Assembly: GCA_902464645.1 (NCBI GenBank)
Contig: CABQKL010000043.1
Location: 1 to 15,579, forward strand
DNA length: 15,579 nt
Direction of reading: 5' to 3'
DNA from: an uncultured Collinsella sp.
GTDB lineage: Bacteria > Actinomycetota > Coriobacteriia > Coriobacteriales > Coriobacteriaceae
Shown here: piece after piece, positions 7,491 to 13,586 of the stretch
Position numbering within the stretch: the first letter of the stretch is position 1
Layout: each line of letters starts with the position of its first letter
The notes under the pieces: generated by a model
Database searches by the model: none
Seen by the model: the letters and a program-made list of their open reading frames with translations, nothing else
Told to the model about the DNA's origin: nothing
Position numbers and translations under genes: made by a program

Positions 7491-7496
7491 TTTATA
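7491..7496 (-). promoter_or_regulatory. Candidate -10 element (TATAAA) for htpG
   Basis: Minus-strand TATAAA within GGTTATAAAATC would start transcription near 7483, giving a leader of about 80 nt that includes the terminator hairpin. No good -35 is seen at 16-18 bp, so the start may depend on an activator or the real promoter may be elsewhere. Confidence 0.35.
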
Positions 7497-7516
7497 ACCC
7501 ATTAGCGCGCATATAT

Positions 7517-7555
7517 ACATACGGAATCGAAAAACTGTATGTCAGAGCGCTCTGA
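7517..7555. promoter_or_regulatory. Two overlapping dyads upstream of htpG
   Basis: ACATAC (7517-7522) and GTATGT (7537-7542) form a 6-bp inverted repeat with a 14-bp spacer. At its edge starts TCAGAGCGCTCTGA (7542-7555), a perfect 14-bp palindrome. Both lie just upstream of the candidate htpG -10 and have the form of regulator binding sites. They do not match the HrcA/CIRCE or HspR/HAIR consensus as I know them. Confidence 0.4.
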
Positions 7556-7582
7556 TGCGCCAATTGCCAAGGAGTGCCCCAA

Positions 7583-7614
7583 CTGCCGGCAGAAAAGGAA
7601 CGTCCCTATCTGCC
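7583..7614 (-). terminator. Hairpin overlapping the stop codon of the GNAT gene
   Basis: On the minus strand GGCAGA (7614-7609) pairs with TCTGCC (7593-7588), with a weaker inner GGGA/TTCC pairing. The arm begins in the last two sense codons of the acetyltransferase gene. The right end merges with a 10-bp palindrome CTGCCGGCAG (7583-7592). T residues sit inside the loop rather than after the stem, so terminator function is uncertain. Confidence 0.35.
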
Positions 7615-8106
7615 ATCAACGCGCTTGGCCATCCAGACATGGGGCTGTCCCTCGTCTTCGTAGTCTACCGGGGCAATTTGCGTGTAGCCCGCCTTTGCAT
7701 AGAGCGGCAACACGTATTCCTGCGCATGCAGCTTAATAAGTTTAGCGCCGGCATCGCGTGCACACGCAGCGCTGGCCTCGACGATCACACTCGCCAGTCC
7801 GCGACGACGCATAGCCGGCAGCACGGCGACGCGCCCCATAATGTAGGTCTCCCCCGCCGCAACGCCTTCGTCCATGTCGCATGCCGGCGACACCGGGGCT
7901 TCCGCATTTGCCGCGCGCTCCAGCTCCTCGGGAAACACGCGCGAGCAGCCGGCGAGTTGACCATCAACACACAGCGTCACATGAATGCAGTCAGAAGCCT
8001 CATCGATCTGGTCGAACTCGTTTTCGTAACCCTGTTCGTCCATAAAGACGGCGCGGCGCACCAGCGCCGCGCCGTCAAAGCATCCCGTCTTAATTTGAAT
8101 ATCCAT
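7606..8106 (-). CDS. GNAT-family N-acetyltransferase, ElaA/YjcF-like
   Basis: 166 residues. The N-terminal signature VFMDEQGY (20-27) followed by an Asp/Glu-rich segment, the acetyl-CoA binding loop RRRGLA (100-105) in the GRVAVLPAMRRRGLAS context, and the C-terminal QPHVWM (154-159) match the ElaA/YjcF branch of GNAT acetyltransferases. These transfer acetyl from acetyl-CoA to an amine; the substrate here is unknown. ATG at 8106 is chosen because GGAGG lies 7 nt upstream; the reading frame extends six codons further to a TTG at 8124, but that would put the ribosome site inside the gene. It starts 39 bp after the CpsB-like phosphatase gene and is probably the last gene of that transcript. Nothing in the sequence links it to polysaccharide chemistry beyond position. 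Confidence 0.88.
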   Translation of the reverse strand: MDIQIKTGCFDGAALVRRAVFMDEQGYENEFDQIDEASDCIHVTLCVDGQLAGCSRVFPEELERAANAEAPVSPACDMDEGVAAGETYIMGRVAVLPAMRRRGLASVIVEASAACARDAGAKLIKLHAQEYVLPLYAKAGYTQIAPVDYEDEGQPHVWMAKRVDGR

Positions 8107-8145
8107 GGTCGCCCCTCCGTTCAAAGCAAACGTTAGGGACAGATT

Positions 8146-8796
8146 TTAGCGAAAGTGAGCGCCTCGCACGCTAAACTTGGCCCGCGCCTTTGCTAGGTAA
8201 TCGTAGTGGCGAACATTGTGGGCGTCGCTTGCGATAAAGCTGTACAAGCCCTCGTCAAACAGGCGCTGCGCCGGCTTTTTCTCGCGACCAAAACGCCCGC
8301 CGGCAATAAAATCAGCCGAAGCCTGCAGCTTGCAACCCATATCGACCAGACGCTCCGCCACGCTCACATCCTTTTGAACAGCACGATATCGCTCGGGATG
8401 AGCGATGATCACCTGGTAGCCGCGGCATTGCAAATCGTAAATCGTACTCTCGTACTCTCTAAACGCATAGGGATCAGCATGCGTCGAAAGCTCAAGCAGG
8501 AACTCATTGGTGCCATCGAAATGCAGGTATTCCGCGGCGTCGATGCCCAGCTCGACAAGCTTTCGGTGGTTGACCTCAAAGCCCATCTGAAGCGGAAAAC
8601 CATCTGCGTTATCCCGCAATAGCTCAAAGGCATCCCACATCTTGTCGTAGTCAAAATAGGGATCTCGGCAGTGCGGGGTGCAGACAATTCTGGTTACGCC
8701 AGCCTGTTTGGCAGCCGCAAGCATCGCCAAGCTCTCATCGAGATCGGCAGCACCGTCGTCTACACCCGGCAAGATATGACAATGAATGTCGCGCAT
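8146..8796 (-). CDS. cpsB: CpsB/YwqE-type PHP-domain protein-tyrosine phosphatase
   Basis: 216 residues. This metal-dependent phosphatase of the PHP superfamily removes phosphate from the tyrosine cluster of its partner kinase, tuning capsule or exopolysaccharide output. Metal ligands are visible: H5 and H7 in DIHCHILPGVDDG, H42 in TPHCRDP, E74 in GFEVN, H133 in AHPERY, and D191/H193 in SDAH. The start ATG is the usual one for the family (the HCH motif sits at the very N-terminus); the ribosome site is a weak AAGG. It begins 17 bp after the kinase gene stop. Only 23 residues follow SDAH, fewer than in well-studied members (about 240-255 residues in total), so the usual C-terminal helix appears shortened, yet all catalytic residues remain. 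Confidence 0.92.
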   Translation of the reverse strand: MRDIHCHILPGVDDGAADLDESLAMLAAAKQAGVTRIVCTPHCRDPYFDYDKMWDAFELLRDNADGFPLQMGFEVNHRKLVELGIDAAEYLHFDGTNEFLLELSTHADPYAFREYESTIYDLQCRGYQVIIAHPERYRAVQKDVSVAERLVDMGCKLQASADFIAGGRFGREKKPAQRLFDEGLYSFIASDAHNVRHYDYLAKARAKFSVRGAHFR

Positions 8797-8813
8797 AGGT
8801 CGGCCTTAATCAA

Positions 8814-9551
8814 CTAAACGTTTGCCCGGTTGGTAAAGATCCCCTTTTTAGAAGCACCCTGAGCAGCGGAACCGTTCTTTACCTTCTTACCGTCCTTGGT
8901 GTAGTAAGAATAGTAATACTCGCTGGTCTCGGTCTCACAGTAATTCATGACGGTACCGATGAGCTTGACCTTCTCGGACTTCTTAAGCTGGGCGATAGCG
9001 TTGAGCGCCTCTTCGCGCTTGGTAAAGTCCTCGCGCACCACAAACAGTGTGCCGTCAGTCAGGCTGGCGATCTCGGCAGCATCGATGAAGGTGCCGACCG
9101 GAGGAGCGTCAAAGATGACATACTGGAACTTGGCAGACAGTGCCTTAACCAGCTTGGCAAAACGGTGAGACACGATGATGTCAGCAGGATTGGGAATGTG
9201 AGGCTCCGCATCGAGGAAATAGAAGTTCTTCTGACCCGTCTCGACGATTGCCTGGTCGATGGAAATCTGCTCGGACAGGACTGCGTAGAGTCCGCCATGC
9301 GAACGGACACCAAGCATGTCGGAAAGAGACCTGCGACGCATATCTCCCTCGACCAGAAGAACGCTCTTGCCGCTGGTGGCGATAGCCTGGGCCAAGTTGA
9401 TGGAAACCGTAGTCTTTCCCTCGTTGGGAATCGAGGACGTAACGGTAATGGTGCGGATGGGGTCATCCACGCTCGCAAAGCGAATGTTGGCCAGAAGGGT
9501 CTTGGCGGCATTCTGTACAACGAGCTTATCGGTGTTCTTAGCCCTAGCCAT
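8814..9551 (-). CDS. cpsD: CpsD/CapB-type bacterial tyrosine kinase
   Basis: 245 residues; a cytoplasmic BY-kinase that needs a separate membrane adaptor, here the preceding gene. Walker A is SSIPNEGKTTVS (39-50, lysine K46), Walker A' is VLLVEGDMR (64-72) and Walker B is YVIFDAPP (144-151). A C-terminal tyrosine cluster (Y212-Y214, Y216, Y217) is the expected autophosphorylation site and target of the CpsB-like phosphatase; a basic tail follows. In Walker A' the first aspartate of the usual DxD is a glutamate (E68), a conservative but uncommon change. The ATG lies 2 bp after the adaptor gene stop, with AAAGGTGG inside the adaptor's last codons, so the two are co-translated. Role inferred: phosphorylation-controlled polymerisation or export of a surface glycan. 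Confidence 0.94.
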   Translation of the reverse strand: MARAKNTDKLVVQNAAKTLLANIRFASVDDPIRTITVTSSIPNEGKTTVSINLAQAIATSGKSVLLVEGDMRRRSLSDMLGVRSHGGLYAVLSEQISIDQAIVETGQKNFYFLDAEPHIPNPADIIVSHRFAKLVKALSAKFQYVIFDAPPVGTFIDAAEIASLTDGTLFVVREDFTKREEALNAIAQLKKSEKVKLIGTVMNYCETETSEYYYSYYTKDGKKVKNGSAAQGASKKGIFTNRANV

Positions 9552-9553
9552 GC

Positions 9554-10210
9554 CTATTTACCACCTTTCATAGCCGGAATTCGGCCAACAACGGGAATAC
9601 CAAGGAGCTCTTCTGCCTCTTCGACACCGCGGATGCGCGTGTTGAGCATATCTGCCAAAACGACATAGGCAATTGCGATAAAGACGCCGGCGAGGAACGC
9701 GACGGCGACGTACAGCGTGCGCTTGGGACCACTGGGGGATTCGGGGGTCTTAGCCTTATCGATAACGTTGATGCTCTGAGCGGCACCGACGTTCTGGGCG
9801 ACCGTGCTCACCGAGCTGGCCATGGCCCTTGCCACCTCTGCCGTCTCCTCGGCATCGGTGCCCGTCACCGAAAGCGTGATGACGCGCGTCGTGGTCTCGG
9901 AGGAAACGGAAATCTTGTAGTCGTCCAGATCGGCGAGGCCCAGATCCTTGGCAGCACCACCCTTAACGCTATCGCTATCGAGCAGCGTGGCGATATCGTT
10001 GGAAAGCATCTGGCTCGCCGAAAGATCGGTGTAGCTCATTTGACTGCTATCGTCGGTCTTGGCGAGAACGTACATGCTCGTCGTGGCGGTGTAGGTGTTG
10101 TCCATCATGGTGAAGGACACGATGCCCATGGCGACCGCGCAAATCACCGGAAGGGCGATGACCAGCTTGAGGTGCTTTTTAAGCAGCTGGAACAGTTCGA
10201 GAAGGGTCAT
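9554..10210 (-). CDS. cpsC: CpsC/CapA-type Wzz-domain membrane adaptor of the tyrosine kinase
   Basis: 218 residues. Two membrane helices (about 15-35 and 165-187) frame an extracytoplasmic Wzz domain, and a Pro-rich stretch TPESPSGPK (155-163) precedes the second helix, as in polysaccharide co-polymerases. A short cytoplasmic tail (188-218) ending in GIPVVGRIP is where such adaptors contact and activate the kinase. It is the first gene of the cluster, followed by kinase, phosphatase and acetyltransferase. ATG at 10210 is preceded by GAAAGG at a spacing of 8-9 nt. Its promoter should lie in the 176-bp gap before it. No downstream glycan assembly genes are present in the window, so the polymer it serves must be encoded elsewhere. 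Confidence 0.92.
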   Translation of the reverse strand: MTLLELFQLLKKHLKLVIALPVICAVAMGIVSFTMMDNTYTATTSMYVLAKTDDSSQMSYTDLSASQMLSNDIATLLDSDSVKGGAAKDLGLADLDDYKISVSSETTTRVITLSVTGTDAEETAEVARAMASSVSTVAQNVGAAQSINVIDKAKTPESPSGPKRTLYVAVAFLAGVFIAIAYVVLADMLNTRIRGVEEAEELLGIPVVGRIPAMKGGK

Positions 10211-10333
10211 GCAGCTTGCCTTTCATTTCCCTAGTTCATATCGACAAAACTGCTCGTATCATATCGCATCTTTCTGCCAAGTCCGAACTCTATACATAAG
10301 ATACAGCACATACGGCAATGTTGCGCAATAATA
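10211..10333 (-). promoter_or_regulatory. Upstream region of the cpsC-cpsD-cpsB cluster with a possible -10
   Basis: This gene-free stretch holds a minus-strand TATGAT (10258-10263) that could be a -10, with only a poor -35 (GGAC-containing) 16-17 bp further upstream. The leader would be about 40 nt. No strong dyad was seen. The terminator of the preceding sensor kinase gene lies at its right end. Confidence 0.35.
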
Positions 10334-10362
10334 ACGCCGCATCGGCAACCCCGGTGCGGCGT
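10334..10362 (-). terminator. Intrinsic terminator of the pstB-phoP-phoR transcript
   Basis: Perfect 8-bp arms ACGCCGCA and TGCGGCGT (10334-10341, 10355-10362) enclose a 13-nt loop. On the minus strand the stem is followed by a T-rich TTATTATT, 24 bp past the sensor kinase stop. This separates the phosphate signalling operon from the cpsC cluster. Confidence 0.65.
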
Positions 10363-10386
10363 CAAAACAACACGTTTGCTGCATTG

Positions 10387-11811
10387 CTACGCAAATGATT
10401 CGTCCTGCTGTACGGGAAACGTCACCGTGATGGTAGTCCCCACACCCAGCTCGCTCGATAGGTCGAGCGAAGCATGATGATACACGGCGGCATGCTTAAC
10501 GATGGCCAGACCCAAGCCTGTTCCGCCACGTGCCTTGGAGCGGCTCTTGTCCACGCGATAGAAGCGCTCGAACACCTTGCCCTGCTCCTCGGGCGCGATG
10601 CCGATACCTGTATCGGCAACCGTCAGGTACGGATGGCCCTCATCATTGGTCCCACATCGAAGCGTAACCGTGCCACCGGGCTGGTTATAGCGAATAGCGT
10701 TACTGGCCAGGTTATAGATCAGCTCATCGATCAGGCGCGACACACCTTCGATCACCACGGGCTTCGTCTCGTGCCCAATGGTCACATTCGACTGCCGGGC
10801 AACCTGCTCAAGACGCTGTTCCACCGTCAAAATGGCGCGAGAGAGCTCGATGGGCTCTGTGGACCCAATAGGCACCGCCTCGCCCTCGGATGCTCGCTCC
10901 GCCTCATCCAAGTTGGAAAGCGTGAGGATGTCGTTAACGAGCGCTGCCAGGCGGCCCGCCTCGCGATAGATGCGACCGCCAAAGTTGCGCAGATCGTCCT
11001 CGCCCTCAACCATGCCGTTTGCAATAAGCTCGGCGTAGCCCGAAATCGCGGTAAGCGGGGTCTTGAGCTCATGAGTGATATTGGCCGTGAACTCACGACG
11101 CATGCGGTCGTTATCGGCCAGCACCGCCATCTGGCGTTTAAGCTCCTGGCGCTGCGACTCAATGCGCTCGAGCATGGGAACCATCTCGGCGTAGGCATGT
11201 TCATAGCTACGGCGCGGATGGTCCAAATCGACCTCCTGCAGCGGCGCAATGATGGCACGGGATTCGCGACGCGCAAGGAAAAACGAGAGCACCGCGCCCG
11301 CCACCGCGATAAGCAGCATCGGCGCCACCAACGAGAGCAAAATCGCCGCAACGCCAGGCTGAGCCTGTGCCAAACGAACGACCTGACCGTTATCAAGGGC
11401 GACGGCGCGATATAGCATAATCTCGTCGAGCGTGGCGCTCGAGCGCTCCGCGGAGCCCGAACCGCTCTCAAGGGCCTCAACGACCTCGGGGCGATCGCCA
11501 TGGTTGGGCAACGTGGAAGGAGACGCCTCGTTGTCGTAGGCGACCGATCCATCCTTATTGATCAGCGTGATACGAAGGTCCTCGCGATCGAGACTTCGCA
11601 AGAATGCGATGGGTTCCTTCTGCTCGTTTAAGGCGGCGGCAATAAGCTCGGTTTCTTGCGAAAGGTTGGCACTCGTGGCATCTGCCAAGGTGTTTTGCAC
11701 GAAGAACGCGCCCAGCACCGTAAACGCCAAAATGACGGACATAGCGCAGACAAATATCGTCGCAAACACGCGATGCGAGAGCGTGTGTTTTCCCTGAGGG
11801 GCAAAGACCAC
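10387..11811 (-). CDS. PhoR-like membrane sensor histidine kinase
   Basis: 474 residues. TM1 is at 16-38, an extracytoplasmic domain of about 115 residues follows, and TM2 is at about 157-182. A short linker without an evident PAS domain leads to the kinase core: phosphoacceptor H247 in FTANITHELKTPL, N-box around LIYNLASNAIRYN, G1 VADTGIGIA, F-box FERFYRVD and G2 GGTGLGLAI. The GTG start at 11811 follows the regulator stop by 3 bp and has GGAG 6 nt upstream, indicating coupled translation. Co-transcription with pstB makes phosphate limitation the likely signal (PhoPR or SenX3-RegX3 type), but the sequence alone does not prove the stimulus. The usual relay protein PhoU is not encoded here. 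Confidence 0.9.
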   Translation of the reverse strand: MVFAPQGKHTLSHRVFATIFVCAMSVILAFTVLGAFFVQNTLADATSANLSQETELIAAALNEQKEPIAFLRSLDREDLRITLINKDGSVAYDNEASPSTLPNHGDRPEVVEALESGSGSAERSSATLDEIMLYRAVALDNGQVVRLAQAQPGVAAILLSLVAPMLLIAVAGAVLSFFLARRESRAIIAPLQEVDLDHPRRSYEHAYAEMVPMLERIESQRQELKRQMAVLADNDRMRREFTANITHELKTPLTAISGYAELIANGMVEGEDDLRNFGGRIYREAGRLAALVNDILTLSNLDEAERASEGEAVPIGSTEPIELSRAILTVEQRLEQVARQSNVTIGHETKPVVIEGVSRLIDELIYNLASNAIRYNQPGGTVTLRCGTNDEGHPYLTVADTGIGIAPEEQGKVFERFYRVDKSRSKARGGTGLGLAIVKHAAVYHHASLDLSSELGVGTTITVTFPVQQDESFA

Positions 11812-11814
11812 GGA

Positions 11815-12543
11815 CTACTCCTCCGATGCTGCTGCCGCAGCGACGGCATCTTCAGTATCGCTACCGGCGGAAGGCTCCGCCAGGCGATAGCCCACGCCGC
11901 GCACCGTCTCGATAGCGCCGGCACGCTCGCCGAGCTTTTGGCGAAGCGTCTGCACGTGCACGTCGACGGTACGCGAGCCGCCATCGAAGTCCCAGCCCCA
12001 CACGCTCTGCAGCAGCGACTCGCGGGTAAAGACCACGCCGGGCTTGCGCATAAGATATTCGAGCAAATCGAACTCGCGCAAGGTGAGTTTGAGCGGCTCG
12101 CCGGCAACGGTCACTTCGCGATGGCTGGGCGAAAGCACGATATCGCCCACGCTGAGCACATCGCTTGCCTGTTTGACCATGCCGCCGCGGCGCAGCAGCG
12201 CACGGCAACGGCTGGCAAGCTCCATGAGCGAAAACGGCTTGGTCAGATAATCGTCGGCACCGCCATCGAGCGCCATCACCTTATCGAGCTCGGTATCCTT
12301 GGCAGTGAGCATCATGATGGGCACCGTCGCCGTCAGGCGGTCGGCGCGCAGGCGACGCATAATTGCCAAACCGTCGGTATCGGGCAGCATGATGTCGAGC
12401 AAGACGGCATCGGGTACCCGTCGCACCACGGCGGCCTTAAACTCGCCATCGCACGAAAAGCCTTCGGCCTCGATCCCCTGCTTGCGCAGCGCATAGACCG
12501 TCAAATCCCTGATGTTGTCATCGTCCTCGACGTAATAGATCAT
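11815..12543 (-). CDS. PhoP-like OmpR-family response regulator
   Basis: 242 residues. The receiver domain has the acidic pocket EDDD (6-9), phosphoacceptor D50 in LLDIMLP, the conserved Thr in MLTAKD and the Lys in LTKPF. The C-terminal winged helix includes LTLREFDLLEYL, and SRTVDVHVQTLRQKL forms the recognition region. An Ala/Glu/Asp-rich tail (about 225-242) is extra and may be disordered. ATG at 12543 is chosen over an in-frame ATG eight codons upstream because AAAGGGG lies about 6 nt before it and the receiver fold begins directly at MIYYVEDD. It lies 64 bp after pstB and 3 bp before the kinase gene; a 14-bp palindrome sits in the gap to pstB. Confidence 0.92.
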   Translation of the reverse strand: MIYYVEDDDNIRDLTVYALRKQGIEAEGFSCDGEFKAAVVRRVPDAVLLDIMLPDTDGLAIMRRLRADRLTATVPIMMLTAKDTELDKVMALDGGADDYLTKPFSLMELASRCRALLRRGGMVKQASDVLSVGDIVLSPSHREVTVAGEPLKLTLREFDLLEYLMRKPGVVFTRESLLQSVWGWDFDGGSRTVDVHVQTLRQKLGERAGAIETVRGVGYRLAEPSAGSDTEDAVAAAAASEE

Positions 12544-12583
12544 GTTGAACCCCTTTGCGGCCGGCATGACCGCATCTTAACCC

Positions 12584-12597
12584 TAAAGGTACCTTTA
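12584..12597. promoter_or_regulatory. 14-bp perfect palindrome between pstB and the phoP-like gene
   Basis: TAAAGGTACCTTTA reads the same on both strands and lies in the 64-bp spacer that follows pstB, 40 bp before the regulator start. It is too AT-rich and loop-free for a terminator and has the form of a dimer binding site, possibly for the regulator encoded next to it (autoregulation), though it does not resemble a known direct-repeat PHO box. Confidence 0.4.
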
Positions 12598-12607
12598 CTA
12601 GATGGTA

Positions 12608-13483
12608 TCAGCCAAAACGTCCCGTCAAATAATCCGCCGTGCGCGGGTCGGTGGGATTTTTGAAGAGCTGAGCGGTGGGCGCGTGCTCTACCAACTCACC
12701 CAGCAAGAAAAACGCGACCGAGTCGGAGATGCGCGCCGCCTGCTGCATATTGTGCGTAACGACCACGAGCGTGCAGGTCTCTTTGAGCTCGCAGGCCAGC
12801 TGCTCAACCACCAGCGTCGACACGGGATCGAGAGCGCTCGTGGGCTCGTCCATCAGAAGAATATCGGGTTGCACGGCAAGCGCGCGGGCGATGCACAGAC
12901 GCTGCTGCTGCCCGCCCGAAAGGCCCAGCCCCGACTCCTTGAGCTTGTCCTTGACCTCATCCCATAGCGCAGCGCGACGAAGAGAGTCCTCGACCAGCTC
13001 ATCCAGAACGGCGCGATCGCGCACGCCCATGCCGCGCGGACCATACGCGACGTTGTCGTAGATGCTCATAGGAAATGGGTTAGGGCGCTGGAACACCATG
13101 CCCACGCGCTGGCGCAGACGGCAGATGTCGTAGTCGCCCAGGATATCCTGGCCGTCGAGCGCGATCTTGCCCTCGATGCGACAGTCCTTGATGCCGTCGT
13201 TCATGCGGTTAAAGCAACGCAGCAGCGTCGACTTACCGCAGCCCGAAGGACCGATAAACGAGGTGATCTGCTTGTCGCGGATCTTGATGGACACGTCCCT
13301 GAGCGCGTGGTGGTCGCCATAGAACAGGTCGAGGCCCTTGACGTCGATGCGCGTCGGCGAGGCGGCAAGATCCTGCGCCGTGGGACGAGTCGCGTCCCCG
13401 ACTTCGCGCTCGTGCGCAGCCTCGGCTTGCGCCTCCATTAGCTCCTCGAGCTCCGTGGGCTCCATGGCCGCAGCAGCCGTCAT
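12608..13483 (-). CDS. pstB: Phosphate ABC transporter ATP-binding protein PstB
   Basis: 291 residues; the ATPase that powers high-affinity phosphate uptake through PstSCA. Walker A is GPSGCGKST (78-86) followed by the PstB-typical LLRCFNRMND, then Q-loop Q132 in MVFQRPNPFPMSIYDNV, signature LSGGQQQR (188-195), Walker B ILLMDEP (208-214) and switch H244 in VVTHNMQQAARISD. About 40 acidic, Ala/Glu-rich residues precede the domain, which is longer than usual (PstB is about 250-260 residues). ATG at 13483 is chosen because GGAGG lies 8 nt upstream; a GTG five codons earlier would overlap that site. Unusually, pstS, pstC and pstA are not upstream (a sensor kinase gene ends there) and phoU is not downstream; PhoP/PhoR-like genes follow instead. 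The gap upstream carries an inverted repeat next to the ribosome site. Confidence 0.96.
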   Translation of the reverse strand: MTAAAAMEPTELEELMEAQAEAAHEREVGDATRPTAQDLAASPTRIDVKGLDLFYGDHHALRDVSIKIRDKQITSFIGPSGCGKSTLLRCFNRMNDGIKDCRIEGKIALDGQDILGDYDICRLRQRVGMVFQRPNPFPMSIYDNVAYGPRGMGVRDRAVLDELVEDSLRRAALWDEVKDKLKESGLGLSGGQQQRLCIARALAVQPDILLMDEPTSALDPVSTLVVEQLACELKETCTLVVVTHNMQQAARISDSVAFFLLGELVEHAPTAQLFKNPTDPRTADYLTGRFG

Positions 13484-13498
13484 ACCGCATACCTCCAC

Positions 13499-13524
13499 AT
13501 CGATATCAGTTCAGCAGTATCGAT
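13499..13524. promoter_or_regulatory. Inverted repeat ATCGATA-N12-TATCGAT upstream of pstB
   Basis: The 7-bp perfect arms (13499-13505 and 13518-13524) lie immediately before the pstB ribosome site. A minus-strand -10-like TACTAT (13523-13528) overlaps the far arm, so a bound protein would cover the start of transcription; alternatively the arms form a leader hairpin. Upstream, at 13541-13555, CATATG, CACGTG and a minus-strand GTTCAC follow one another; GTTCAC resembles half of an actinobacterial PHO box but no second copy is clear. Confidence 0.4.
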
Positions 13525-13586
13525 AGTAGAGATCGCGGCTCATATGCACGTGAACGCATTGTCAGGTGTTTGTAAAGGCGCCTACG

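Noticed and set aside
8107..8124. TTG start extending the acetyltransferase by six codons
   Set aside because: GGAGG sits 7 nt before ATG 8106 and would be inside the gene if TTG were used; the fold also begins at MDIQIK.
10474..11656. Plus-strand open frames opposite the PhoR-like kinase
   Set aside because: Antisense shadow of a gene with all kinase motifs; no recognisable domain or ribosome site.
13484..13498. GTG start extending PstB by five codons
   Set aside because: The GTG overlaps the GGAGG that is well placed for ATG 13483.
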